This document shows, piece by piece, positions 47,716 to 56,749 of a stretch of 64,000 nucleotides of DNA. The DNA lies in assembly GCA_937870685.1 (NCBI GenBank), contig CALMZX010000114.1, positions 1-64,000 of the forward strand, read 5' to 3'. The notes beneath the pieces were generated by a model. The model ran no database searches and was not told the origin of the DNA. It worked only from the letters and a program-made list of their open reading frames with translations. The DNA is from an uncultured Alphaproteobacteria bacterium. GTDB lineage: Bacteria; Pseudomonadota; Alphaproteobacteria; Rhizobiales; Aestuariivirgaceae. The position numbers and the translations under genes were made by a program. The first letter of the stretch is position 1. Every line of letters starts with the position of its first letter.

Positions 47716-47883
47716 GTGGCGAGACCACCATGGGCCGTGGGAACGTACGATCCCGGGTCCCTACTTGCGTAGGTGGGCGCCGTGTATGCCAGGCCACGGC
47801 CCGGCACAGGGACAGCTCCCAAGATGATCGTTTATAGGCCCCAGGGAATAAAGGTTCCTTCACGCACCGGGCAGTCTCGCCAC
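47716..47883 (-). ncRNA. ssrS: 6S RNA (SsrS)
   Basis: On the minus strand, an RNA of about 168 nt is closed by a perfect 10-bp stem (GTGGCGAGAC at the 5' end, GTCTCGCCAC at the 3' end). It has a long imperfect central helix and an inner hairpin CCTAC-GCAA-GTAGG. It lies directly upstream of the folate cyclo-ligase, the usual site of 6S RNA. 6S RNA binds sigma-70 RNA polymerase as a promoter mimic. TACATA about 10 bp upstream is a possible -10. Confidence 0.75.
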
Positions 47884-47928
47884 ACCCTATGTAGGGTCAG
47901 CCGCGCCCGATGTCCATGCTTGCCGCCA

Positions 47929-50049
47929 TCACTGCAGGGTATCGATATCTTCCTGCGTGACGGTGTACTGCTCGGTGAATGTCACGGTGTCATTCAGTCC
48001 CAACTGGGCCCACACCGTACCGCCCGGCGTGCCGCTGCTGTCTCCGGCGGGCGCGACATTGGTGATTGCCGCACCGCCGGGATTGACGGGGAAGCTGCCC
48101 GAGCCATTGTGCGCGTCCGTCACCGACACATTGGTGGCGGGCGTATTGCCTGTATTGAGCACCGCATAGGTGTATTCGATGACATCGCCGGGATCGGCCT
48201 GGCCCGCAACGCCGCCGTCGGTGATGAAGACGTGTGTCTTTGTCAGGCTGAGAACGGGCATCGCAAGGTCGTTGGTGAACACACAGGTGATATCGGCGCC
48301 GTTCACGATGCGCGCCGCACCGATGACAATGGTGGCACCCGTTGCCGTGGCGACGGGCGTGGGATTTCCGGTCACTGCGGCATTGCTGTCCGTGCAGGTC
48401 ACGCCGCCGCTGAGCCACGTGGACGGGAAGCCCTCGGTGAGCGTGACGGATGCCCCGGTGGTGGACACCAGATGGGCTGTTGGCGAGGCGGGTGTCGCAC
48501 TGTTGGCGGCCGTGGTGCTGATGCCGCCCGGTGTCGTCGCCAGATTGGGCGGGGTGCCCTGCGTGAAGGTGAAGGGGCCGCCAAAGCCGCCAGTGGTGAT
48601 TTTCTGCACCCGCACAACCGGAGTCTTGTTGTTGGTGAAGGTGCAGACGATGTTGGCCGTGGCGGCGGTGGCGGCGGCGTTCAGCGTCAACACGTTCCCC
48701 GCAAGCGTGGCGGTTCCGCCGCCGGCCATGCCAGTGCAGGTAGCGGAGGCCAGCGTCCAGCCGGTTGGGACTGTTTCGGTGATGGTGGTGACTGTTCCGG
48801 CCGCGGTAAGCGTCACCACCGATGAACTTTGCGGATTGGCGAGGCTCGTATCAAGGCTCGCGCCACCGAAGCCATTGCTCCCCGTGAAATCAAATGACCC
48901 GGTGTTACCGACAGACTGCTTGCGCACCTGCAGTGTCGGGCGCTTGCCGTTGATGATGGCACAGGTAATGATGGCGCTGGGCCGCACGTTGGTCGCCGCA
49001 ACGGTCACATCATAGCCGGACACCGTGGCCGAGAAGCTGGCGGGATTGCCAGAAGCGGCGCTGTTGGAATCCGTGCAGGTCACGGGCGAGGATGTGATCA
49101 GCCAGCCTGCGGCACCAGTCTCGGAGATCGTCGTGGCGGTGTTGGTGGCATAGAGCCGCGTGAAGGCACCATTGACGGCCGTGCCCGCCGTGGCGGTGGT
49201 GATGGATGTGGCCAGCGTCTGCGATGACCACGGCGTCGTGCCGAGATTGAGCACATTGGGAATGCTGAAATTGAAGGTGCCGACACCCCCGTTCGAAGTC
49301 TTCTGCAGGCGCAGCTGCGGCGCGCGGGAGAAGGTGACGGTCTCGATGTAGATGAACTGCTGCGTCGGGTTGGTGACCGTGCTGTTCGCGCCGGAAATGT
49401 GGCGGATGGTCAGCGTGCGGATGGGACCGGCAAAGGTGACCGTGACATCGCCCGCGTTGGTGGTGACATTCTGGTTGGTTGAAAGCGCCCGGCCCGTGCC
49501 GGCGTTCCAGGTGACGATGGATGAATTGACCGGCACGCCCGAGGTCGGCAGGATGGTGGCGCCCGTGATGTCGATGGCGCGGAACTCGACGATGTCATTG
49601 AAGGCGGCGCCGGAAATGTTGAAGGTTGGGCCGCCGTCAATGTCGCCGACGATCACGCTGGCATTGTAGACCGGCTCATTGAAATTGATGGTCGTGATCT
49701 GGATCGAGGTTTCATTGTCGACGGTCGCATTCATCGTCGAGTTGATGTAGCCGGTTGTGCCGTTGGATGTTGATCCGGGCTCGATGGCTAGCGTGTTGGG
49801 GCCCGCACCATCGAATGCGCCCGACGTGCTGCCGCTGGTTGTCACCGTAAGGAGCGTTGGCGCGCTGCCATAGGTTGGTGAGTCGGTGCCGCCAGTGCGC
49901 AGGTTGGTGGCCGGCCGCGTGTTCCAGTTGATCGTCTCGGCGGAGGCGGCGAGACAGGACGCAAACACAAACAGCAGGGCCGCGATGGCGCCAACCACGC
50001 CATTCTTCGCACCCCCGAAATCAACACACTTCAGTGCCCCGGAACTCAT
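47929..50049 (-). CDS. Exported repeat-containing surface protein (DUF11-like C-terminus)
   Basis: This 706-residue protein has a signal peptide (GAIAALLFVFASCLAASAE), then an N-terminal beta-rich domain. At least three prealbumin/SpaA-like repeats begin LRLQKTSNGG, LQVRKQSVGN and VRVQKITTGG, each ending with a cysteine pair (ITCAI, IVCTFTN, ITCVFTN). A final DUF11 domain starts at about residue 600 (LSLTKTHVFITDGG). The protein stops at YTVTQEDIDTLQ, inside what is usually the last strand of DUF11, so it looks C-terminally shortened. Confidence 0.8.
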   Translation of the reverse strand: MSSGALKCVDFGGAKNGVVGAIAALLFVFASCLAASAETINWNTRPATNLRTGGTDSPTYGSAPTLLTVTTSGSTSGAFDGAGPNTLAIEPGSTSNGTTGYINSTMNATVDNETSIQITTINFNEPVYNASVIVGDIDGGPTFNISGAAFNDIVEFRAIDITGATILPTSGVPVNSSIVTWNAGTGRALSTNQNVTTNAGDVTVTFAGPIRTLTIRHISGANSTVTNPTQQFIYIETVTFSRAPQLRLQKTSNGGVGTFNFSIPNVLNLGTTPWSSQTLATSITTATAGTAVNGAFTRLYATNTATTISETGAAGWLITSSPVTCTDSNSAASGNPASFSATVSGYDVTVAATNVRPSAIITCAIINGKRPTLQVRKQSVGNTGSFDFTGSNGFGGASLDTSLANPQSSSVVTLTAAGTVTTITETVPTGWTLASATCTGMAGGGTATLAGNVLTLNAAATAATANIVCTFTNNKTPVVRVQKITTGGFGGPFTFTQGTPPNLATTPGGISTTAANSATPASPTAHLVSTTGASVTLTEGFPSTWLSGGVTCTDSNAAVTGNPTPVATATGATIVIGAARIVNGADITCVFTNDLAMPVLSLTKTHVFITDGGVAGQADPGDVIEYTYAVLNTGNTPATNVSVTDAHNGSGSFPVNPGGAAITNVAPAGDSSGTPGGTVWAQLGLNDTVTFTEQYTVTQEDIDTLQ

Positions 50050-50190
50050 TCAACTGACCCACCCGCTGTCCCGCAACGGACAGCAACTCAAGACAACGCA
50101 CAGCCTCAAAAGGTTGCGCAAAGTCGAGTGCTAGCCGCTTATGGTAAAAGCAGACTTAATGGGCCCCGCTGCTGGTTTTCGGGACTGCTG

Positions 50191-50838
50191 TCAGCCGAAT
50201 TTGAACCCGGTGACATGGGCTGGCGGCGTGAGCCCCGGCAAGAGGCGGGGATCGTCCGCAGGCGGCCCGAAGCGATAGCCGATGGGCATGACCCCGGCCC
50301 ACACAGGCAGGGCATAATCCGCCTCATCATCGCCGGGCGGGCCTGAGCGCACCTTTGCGGAAACCTCCTTCAGTTCCAGCCCGAGCACGGTGGTGGATTT
50401 CAGCTCTTGCCCTGTCATCGGGCGCAGCATGTCCCACCGTCCCGGAAAGAGCGCCTCGGTGAAGGCCTTCAGGCGTGCTTCCTTCTCGGCCACGTCCTTC
50501 ACCTTGAAGGCCCGGCCAAAGGCCATGACGGAGCGGTAGTTGCAGGAATGGTTATAGGCCGAGCGTGCCATCACCATGCCATCGAAAATCGTGACATTGA
50601 CACAGACCTCGGCGTCTTCGGCGTGTTCCAGCATACGGCTGGCGGACGAGCCGTGCCAGTAGATGTGATTGCCCTCACGCCACTGCAGCGTTGGCGTCAC
50701 CACCGGGTGACCATCAAAGACGTAGCCAACCGTGCAAAGCGGCTGCGCATCCAGGATCGGATGGATGGTCGCTTCGTCATAATGGGCGCGCTTGTTCATG
50801 CGCTTGACACGGGTGCGTTCGCTGGGGGCACTGGACAT
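50191..50838 (-). CDS. Pyridoxamine 5'-phosphate oxidase-family flavoprotein
   Basis: This 215-residue split-barrel FMN-binding protein has the entry TIHPILDAQPLCTVGYVFDGHPVVTP and IYWHGSSASRML. It resembles the flavin-nucleotide-binding NimA/pyridoxamine-oxidase-like group. It is divergent from the MocR/PdxR-type regulator with only 60 bp between starts, which suggests it is the regulator's target. Confidence 0.87.
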   Translation of the reverse strand: MSSAPSERTRVKRMNKRAHYDEATIHPILDAQPLCTVGYVFDGHPVVTPTLQWREGNHIYWHGSSASRMLEHAEDAEVCVNVTIFDGMVMARSAYNHSCNYRSVMAFGRAFKVKDVAEKEARLKAFTEALFPGRWDMLRPMTGQELKSTTVLGLELKEVSAKVRSGPPGDDEADYALPVWAGVMPIGYRFGPPADDPRLLPGLTPPAHVTGFKFG

Positions 50839-50898
50839 GGTGGTTCTCCAAAGTTGCCAAAGGGCTTAGCGGCCTGTATGGACTGGTGAAAAGAACCA

Positions 50899-52362
50899 AT
50901 GTCCACCCCCAAGACCAGACCACTTCAGGCCACCGCCACGCTGGAACTCGGCATCGACCGGGATGACGGCGAGCCGTTCCAGTCGCAGATTGCGCGCCAG
51001 GTGCGCGAGTTGGTGCTGTCCGGCCGTCTCAAGCCGGGTGCCAAGCTCCCCTCCAGCCGCGCCCTCAGCGAGCAATTGGGCGTGGCCCGCGCCACCGTCG
51101 TGGATGCCTATGAGCAGCTGATCGGCGAAGGCTATCTCGAAACCCGCATGGGCTCGGGAACCGCCGTGGCGGCGGAACTGCCGGAAACGCTTCTGGCCCT
51201 GGGCAAGGGCAAATCCGCCGCCCCGGCATCGGCCGCGCGGCAGAAACGCGAACCGGCCAGGCCTTTCCGCGCCGGTCTCGTGGACTGGGAACACTTCCCC
51301 CACGATGACTGGGGCCGCATCCTGGGGCGCTACTGGCGCAACCCGCCGATCACACTGCTCGAACACAATGATCCCTTCGGCTGGCTGCCGCTCCGCAAGG
51401 CCATCGCCAGCCACCTCTATGACTGGCGCGGCATTGCCTGCGATGCCGAACAGGTGATCATGACAGCAGGCGGCAGCGATGCCTTCGACCTTGTGCGCCG
51501 CTCTGTCTTCAATCCCGGCGACCAGCTGCTGCTGGAGGACCCCGGCTATCCCACGGCCCGGCGCATCTTTGCCCTGGGCGGCGTGAAGGTCGAAGCGGTT
51601 GCCATCGACAGCGAAGGCCTCGTTGTCAGCGACGCCGTCCGGCAGCACCCCGACGCCAAGGGAGCCTTCGTCACCCCGGCCCGGCAATATCCGACCGGTG
51701 TCACCATGCCGCTCACCCGCCGCCTGGAACTGCTGGCCTGGGCCAAGGACGCCAACGCCATCATCATCGAGGACGACTACGACAGCGAATACCGCTATGT
51801 CGGCCGCCCGCTCCCTGCCCTCATGAGCCTCGACCGCGATGCCCGCGTGATCTACTCCGGCACATTTTCCAAGGTTTTTTCACCGATCATCCGGCTCGGC
51901 TTCATCGTTGTGCCACGGCCCCTCATCGAAACCTTCCGCCATGAACGCACCGTCTTTGGCGCCCCCCCGTCGTTGCTGGTGCAGCCCGCGCTGGCGCAGT
52001 TCATGGAGGATGGCCAGTTCGCCGTTCACATCCGCCGCATGCGCAGGCTCTACTCCACCCGGCGCGATGCCTTGATCAAGGCGCTTTCACCGGCCACGCC
52101 TTCCCTGTTCACCCTGGATGCACCGCCTTCAGGCCTGATGCTGCTGCTGCGCTTTCCCGACACGGCTGATGATGCATCACTTCAATCCGCTCTGCTGCGC
52201 GCGGGCATCGAGACCCAGACCCTGTCGAGCCATTGCACGGGCCGTGCCCGGGAACAGGGATTGCTGCTGAGCTTCGCGGGTTTCCACGAGGACGACCTGC
52301 AGAAGGCCGCGGACCAGTTGATCGCCGTTCTCAGGAACCAAGCGGGCGCAGTTCCCGGATGA
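50899..52362 (+). CDS. MocR/PdxR-type regulator (GntR + aminotransferase-like)
   Basis: This 487-residue regulator has an N-terminal GntR winged helix (GRLKPGAKLPSSRALSEQLGVARATVVDAYEQLIGEG) and a C-terminal fold-type-I aminotransferase-like domain. The PLP-binding lysine lies in IYSGTFSKVFSPIIRLGF. MocR proteins sense PLP and a ligand and control vitamin B6 or amino-compound genes. The 60-bp divergent gap contains TGGTTCT (50841-50847) and AGAACCA (50892-50898), symmetric around both starts. Its end overlaps the DUF1194 gene by 32 bp. Confidence 0.92.
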   Translation: MSTPKTRPLQATATLELGIDRDDGEPFQSQIARQVRELVLSGRLKPGAKLPSSRALSEQLGVARATVVDAYEQLIGEGYLETRMGSGTAVAAELPETLLALGKGKSAAPASAARQKREPARPFRAGLVDWEHFPHDDWGRILGRYWRNPPITLLEHNDPFGWLPLRKAIASHLYDWRGIACDAEQVIMTAGGSDAFDLVRRSVFNPGDQLLLEDPGYPTARRIFALGGVKVEAVAIDSEGLVVSDAVRQHPDAKGAFVTPARQYPTGVTMPLTRRLELLAWAKDANAIIIEDDYDSEYRYVGRPLPALMSLDRDARVIYSGTFSKVFSPIIRLGFIVVPRPLIETFRHERTVFGAPPSLLVQPALAQFMEDGQFAVHIRRMRRLYSTRRDALIKALSPATPSLFTLDAPPSGLMLLLRFPDTADDASLQSALLRAGIETQTLSSHCTGRAREQGLLLSFAGFHEDDLQKAADQLIAVLRNQAGAVPG

Positions 52363-53011
52363 GCTTCTCGCGGATGGCCCGCGCATAGTCACTGAAATCC
52401 GCCGCTGGTTCGACGAAGGCGTCCGTGCCGATGATCACCTTGTTGCGGAAATAGTCCGTGAGCCCCACGCCATCGGCATCAATGGGCAGGCCGTTCACCA
52501 CAATGCCGCTGGCGAGGGCGAGGTCACGCGCCGCATCAAGATCAAGACCACCGTTGTCCACGCCATCGCCCGACACATCGATGACCCGGCGCTCTCCCGC
52601 ATAGGCGTTTTCTTCGATGACTTGCACGCCATGCGCCAGCGCCGTTGCAAGGGAGGTGGACGATGCCTGAAAGGCGCGCCGCGCCCGGCTGATGCGGAAT
52701 CCGAAGGCCCGGGCTTCGCGGGAAGACGACAGCCGCGTGAACGGCACGATGACCTTTGCTTCATCAGCCCCGCCCCACTGCGTGACGGCTACGGCCACAC
52801 CTTTCGGTCCAAGGTTTTTCAGGGCCTCAAGCACGGCGGGGTCACGGAAGGCTGCCGCCAGTCCCTTGATCTGAAGGTCAAACTCCGCCCGGTCCATGCT
52901 GGCCGAGGCATCCAGCGCCAGCACCAGCTCGACAGCGACGGGCGCTGCCTCGGCCCGTGCCGGGCAGGCCGCCGCCGCCAGAATGGCACAGGCAAGGATT
53001 CGCGGCGCCAT
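52331..53011 (-). CDS. DUF1194 (VWA-like) exported protein, copy 2
   Basis: This 226-residue paralogue of the protein at 42020-42700 has a signal peptide (MAPRILACAILAAAACPARA), metal-site motif LALDASASMDRAEF, SSTSLATALAHG, RRVIDVSGDGVDN and VNGLPIDAD. An alternative ATG at 53056 would overlap the divergent copper-chaperone gene. Its 3' end overlaps the MocR-type gene by 32 bp. Confidence 0.85.
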   Translation of the reverse strand: MAPRILACAILAAAACPARAEAAPVAVELVLALDASASMDRAEFDLQIKGLAAAFRDPAVLEALKNLGPKGVAVAVTQWGGADEAKVIVPFTRLSSSREARAFGFRISRARRAFQASSTSLATALAHGVQVIEENAYAGERRVIDVSGDGVDNGGLDLDAARDLALASGIVVNGLPIDADGVGLTDYFRNKVIIGTDAFVEPAADFSDYARAIREKLIRELRPLGS

Positions 53012-53054
53012 GCCGCGCCACAATGCCTGCACGATTGCTGCTATGATCACTGCC

Positions 53055-53525
53055 ATGATCACGCTCCGCTCCCTGCTTCTCTCCCCCGCCGCCCTGCTTG
53101 CCCTTGCCGCCACGGCCTTCGCAAGTGACATCATGGTGATGGATGCCAAGGCCCCCGCCTCGCTCACCCCCTCGGCCAAGACCGCCGCCATCTACATGGT
53201 GCTGATGAATCACGGCATGGAGACCGATGTGCTGCAGGGTGTGTCCACGCCTGCCGCAGACCACGCTTCGGCGCACCGGACCATTGACGACAACGGCGTC
53301 ATGAAAATGCGCGAGATCGAAAAGCTGGAACTGAACCCGCACGATACCGTGACCTTCGCGCCCGGCGGAAACCACATCATGCTGATGGGCCTGAAGGCGC
53401 CGCTGAAGGCGGGCGACACCCTGCCGCTGGTCATGACTTTCGCCAAGGCAGGAGAGGTCAAGATCGACGTGCAGGTGGTGGACAAGGTCGACGGCTCTGC
53501 CGCCGAACACGAGCACAGCGAATAG
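53055..53525 (+). CDS. Copper chaperone PCu(A)C family protein
   Basis: This 156-residue periplasmic protein has a signal peptide (MITLRSLLLSPAALLALAATAFA) and the Met/His copper motif: YMVLMNHG, HASAHRTIDDNGVMKM and FAPGGNHIMLMGLK. PCu(A)C delivers Cu(I) to cytochrome oxidase CuA. The His-rich tail EHEHSE may add metal binding. No oxidase genes adjoin. Confidence 0.9.
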   Translation: MITLRSLLLSPAALLALAATAFASDIMVMDAKAPASLTPSAKTAAIYMVLMNHGMETDVLQGVSTPAADHASAHRTIDDNGVMKMREIEKLELNPHDTVTFAPGGNHIMLMGLKAPLKAGDTLPLVMTFAKAGEVKIDVQVVDKVDGSAAEHEHSE

Positions 53526-53527
53526 GC

Positions 53528-53887
53528 CTAGCTCCGGTCCTCGACCACGACCCGCAGCACCAGTCCGTCATCGTCGAACGTCACGGTCTCGATTCCGTGC
53601 CGTTCCACCTCCGCGCCCGTGCGCTTGTTGGTGCCGCGCAGCCGCCACAGGCTTTGCGCGCTTCGCGGACCGGTCGCCTTGACCTCGTCATCAAAGGCCT
53701 GATGGTCCGGGCTCGTGGCAAAATACTCCCGCATGGACTGCAACACGGCTTCACGTCCCCTCACGTCGCCGACGCCTGCAGACACGTAGTGGACCTCCGG
53801 CGCCAGCAAGAGCGCCACGCCATCCACGTCATGGGCATCGAGAAGCGCGTGGTAGTGCACCAGTGCCGCTGCGGGATCAAACGTCAC
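53528..53887 (-). CDS. SnoaL/NTF2-like domain protein
   Basis: This 119-residue protein has the cone-shaped NTF2-like pattern (YHALLDAHDVDGVALLLAPEVHYVS, REAVLQSMREYF, VTFDDDGLVLRVVVED). Family members are small enzymes or ligand-binding proteins; the function is not assignable. Its start overlaps the first M20 peptidase by 4 bp. Confidence 0.82.
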   Translation of the reverse strand: MTFDPAAALVHYHALLDAHDVDGVALLLAPEVHYVSAGVGDVRGREAVLQSMREYFATSPDHQAFDDEVKATGPRSAQSLWRLRGTNKRTGAEVERHGIETVTFDDDGLVLRVVVEDRS

Positions 53888-55281
53888 TTGCCCAACTCCG
53901 CCATGATGCGCACCCAGCTCCGCATGCCGTGATGGAAGCTGGAGACGTTGTACTTCTCGTTGGGAGAATGGATCGCGTCATCATCCAGGCCAAAGCCCAC
54001 CAGCACGCTGTCCATGCCGAGAATGTCCTTGAAGTAGCGGACAATGGGAATCGAGCCGCCACCGCCCATCATCACCGTCTCGCGCTTGAATTCAGCCTTG
54101 AGCGCGGCCGCGGAGGCGCGGATGTAGGGGTTCTTCTCGTCGATGGTCGAAGCCGGACTGCCGCCCCCCTTGCCGGAGAAGCTGATCTTGGCATCTCCCG
54201 TCATCTGCTTCTTGGCAAACGCCTGGAACGCCTTGATGACCTTCTTCGGATCCTGCTTGCCGACGAGCCGGAAAGTGAATTTGGCGTGGGCTTGTGAGGG
54301 GATCACCGTCTTGGTGCCAGCCCCGGTATAACCGCCCCACATGCCGTTCACCTCGGCCGTGGGCCTCGCCCAGATCTGCTCCAGCACGCTGTAGCCTTTT
54401 TCACCCGCTGCAGACTTCAGTCCGACATCACCGAGGAACTTCTTTTCCGAGAACCTGAGCGAGCGCCACTGCTTTTTGACCGCAGCAGGCAATTCGGAAA
54501 CGCCCGTGTAGAAGCCCGGAATGGTGACCTTTCCCTTCTTGTCGTGGAGGGCTGCCACCATTTTTGAGAGCGCACGGATCGGATTCATGGCTGGGCCACC
54601 GAACATGCCGGAATGGAGATCAATCGAGGGTCCCGTGACCGTCACCTCTTCATGGGCAAGACCGCGCAGGCGCGTGGTGATGGCTGGTGTTTTCACGTCC
54701 CACATGTTGCTGTCGCAGACAAAGGCGGCATCGCAGGCCAGTTCCTTCTTGTTGGCCTGCAGGAAGGGCACGAGCGACGGCGAGCCGCTCTCCTCTTCAC
54801 CCTCGATGAGGAAGGTTGCGCGGATCGGCAATTTGCCATCCGCCTTGATCAGGGCACGGGCCGCTTCCACAAAGGTCATGAGCTGGCCCTTGTCATCAGC
54901 CGTGCCGCGGCCCACCAGCTGGTCCACACCCTTCTTGTTCTTGCGCCGGACCGGCTCGAACGGAGGCGAATCCCACAATTCCAGCGGATCGGCGGGCTGC
55001 ACGTCATAGTGCCCGTAGAACAGAACATGCGGTGTCTTGGCCGTGGCATCCGGCGGGGTGTAGTGCCCCACAACCATGGGACGCCCCGGCGTGGGCCGCA
55101 CCGAAGCCTCGCAGCCGATCGACGCCAGTTCCGCGCAGATCCACTGTGCCGCCTTTTCACATTCTCCGGCATAGGCCGGATCAGCTGAAATCGAGGGGAT
55201 GCGCAGGAAAGAAAACAGCCGCGCGATGATCTGGTCCAGCGAATTGTCGATATCGGCAAGTGCTGCATTCACATTGGTCAT
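53884..55281 (-). CDS. M20-family dipeptidase, copy 1
   Basis: This 465-residue dizinc peptidase has the metal-ligand motifs FYGHYDVQPADP, GRGTADDKGQLM, LIEGEEESGSP and CDSNMWD, and the dimerisation domain follows. It belongs to the M20 dipeptidase group (CPG2/DapE-like). It overlaps its neighbours by 4 bp on both sides and pairs with a second copy. Confidence 0.92.
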   Translation of the reverse strand: MTNVNAALADIDNSLDQIIARLFSFLRIPSISADPAYAGECEKAAQWICAELASIGCEASVRPTPGRPMVVGHYTPPDATAKTPHVLFYGHYDVQPADPLELWDSPPFEPVRRKNKKGVDQLVGRGTADDKGQLMTFVEAARALIKADGKLPIRATFLIEGEEESGSPSLVPFLQANKKELACDAAFVCDSNMWDVKTPAITTRLRGLAHEEVTVTGPSIDLHSGMFGGPAMNPIRALSKMVAALHDKKGKVTIPGFYTGVSELPAAVKKQWRSLRFSEKKFLGDVGLKSAAGEKGYSVLEQIWARPTAEVNGMWGGYTGAGTKTVIPSQAHAKFTFRLVGKQDPKKVIKAFQAFAKKQMTGDAKISFSGKGGGSPASTIDEKNPYIRASAAALKAEFKRETVMMGGGGSIPIVRYFKDILGMDSVLVGFGLDDDAIHSPNEKYNVSSFHHGMRSWVRIMAELGK

Positions 55282-56702
55282 GATTCAAGTTCCCTGATGA
55301 TTTCGCCAATGAAGCGCGCCCAGGCGCGTGCTCCCTTGTGATAGCTTTCGACCTTGTAGTTTTCGTCCGGACTGTGCAGCGCATCGTCTTCATTGACAAA
55401 ACCCATGAGCACGCTGTCCATCCTGAGGTGGCGCGCAAAGCTCTCCACCACCGGAATGGAGCCGCCCTCGCCCGCAAGAACAGGTTCCCGCCCCCATTCA
55501 TCCTTCAGGGCGCGGCTGGCTTTCGTGATCCAGTGGCTATCGTGGGGAATGGAGGCCGCCGCTCCGCCGCCGTGGGAGGTGAAGCGCGCTTTGCAGCCGT
55601 CCGGCAGTTGCGCCCGAACAAAGGCGCGGAAGGCCTTGATGAGCTTTGCCGGGTTCTGCCCCGGTACGAGCCGGAACGTGAGTTTGGCATGGGCTTCGGC
55701 GGGCAACACCGTCTTGCCGCCAGCGCCCGTATAGCCGCCCCAGAAGCCGTTCACCTCCGCCGTCGGCCTGACCCAGACCTGCTCGAGCACCGAAAAATCC
55801 TTTTCGCCTGCCGCGGTCTTCAACCCGACGCCACCCAGGAAACCGCGTTCATCAAAGCCCAACCGCTTCCAGGACTTGCGTTGCGCGAGTGATGGCGTCT
55901 TCACGCCATCATAGAACCCCGGAACGGTAACCTTCCCCGTCTTGTCATGCAGGCTGGCAAGGATGCGCGACAGCACCTTGATCGGATTGACCACCGGGCC
56001 GCCATAGTAGCCGGAATGCAGGTCAATGCGTGGCCCGGTGATGGTCACATCCTCGCCGATGTAGCCGCGCAGCGATGTGACGATGGAAGGGGTTTTCGCG
56101 TCCCACATGCCGGTGTCGCAGACCAGCGCCACATCAGCCTTCAGAAGGTCCTTGTTCGCGGCAATGAAGCGGTCGAGGTGGGCGGCGTCTCCCTCTTCAT
56201 CCCCTTCAATGAGGAAGGTCAGGCGGAACGGCAGAGACCCGCGCTTCGCCAGCCAGACCCGGCTGGCTTCGGCAAAGGTCATCACTTGGCCCTTGTCGTC
56301 GGCGGCACCCCGCGCAAAGATGCAGTCTCGGCCGTCTTTTCCCTTGGCGACCCGCGGCTCGAAGGGCGGGCTGGTCCAGAGGTTCAGGGGATCAGCGGGC
56401 TGAACATCATAGTGGCCATAGAACAGGATGTGAGGGACATGGGGCCGACCGGCCACTGCCGCCGCAGGCGGTTCGTACCGCGCAACCACCACGGGCTGGC
56501 CCGAGGTGGCGTGAACGGTTGTGGCAAGGCCAAGCCCGTCGAACATCGTCTTCAGCCATTGCGCCGTGGCGCGGCAATCGGCGTGATGGGCAGGATCGGT
56601 GCCGACGCTCGCAAAGCGCAGGAACTCAACCAGCCGGGCCATGCTGGCGTCAAATTCCCGGTCGATCGTCGCCAGAACCTGTTCCGTTGCCGCAGCCGTC
56701 AT
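55278..56702 (-). CDS. M20-family dipeptidase, copy 2
   Basis: This 474-residue paralogue of the preceding peptidase has FYGHYDVQPADP, ARGAADDKGQVM, LIEGDEEGDA and CDTGMWD. Compared with copy 1 it has EGDEEGD instead of EGEEESG at the third metal motif, still consistent with activity. It is upstream of copy 1, and the starts and stops overlap, showing a tandem duplication. Confidence 0.92.
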   Translation of the reverse strand: MTAAATEQVLATIDREFDASMARLVEFLRFASVGTDPAHHADCRATAQWLKTMFDGLGLATTVHATSGQPVVVARYEPPAAAVAGRPHVPHILFYGHYDVQPADPLNLWTSPPFEPRVAKGKDGRDCIFARGAADDKGQVMTFAEASRVWLAKRGSLPFRLTFLIEGDEEGDAAHLDRFIAANKDLLKADVALVCDTGMWDAKTPSIVTSLRGYIGEDVTITGPRIDLHSGYYGGPVVNPIKVLSRILASLHDKTGKVTVPGFYDGVKTPSLAQRKSWKRLGFDERGFLGGVGLKTAAGEKDFSVLEQVWVRPTAEVNGFWGGYTGAGGKTVLPAEAHAKLTFRLVPGQNPAKLIKAFRAFVRAQLPDGCKARFTSHGGGAAASIPHDSHWITKASRALKDEWGREPVLAGEGGSIPVVESFARHLRMDSVLMGFVNEDDALHSPDENYKVESYHKGARAWARFIGEIIRELES

Positions 56703-56749
56703 TGCGAATCCCCTGTTGATGCGGTGAAGCTAAACCAAAGGATGGCAGC

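Noticed and set aside
47591-47863. 90-codon minus-strand frame over the 6S RNA region
   Set aside because: It runs over the conserved RNA structure and has no protein-like features.
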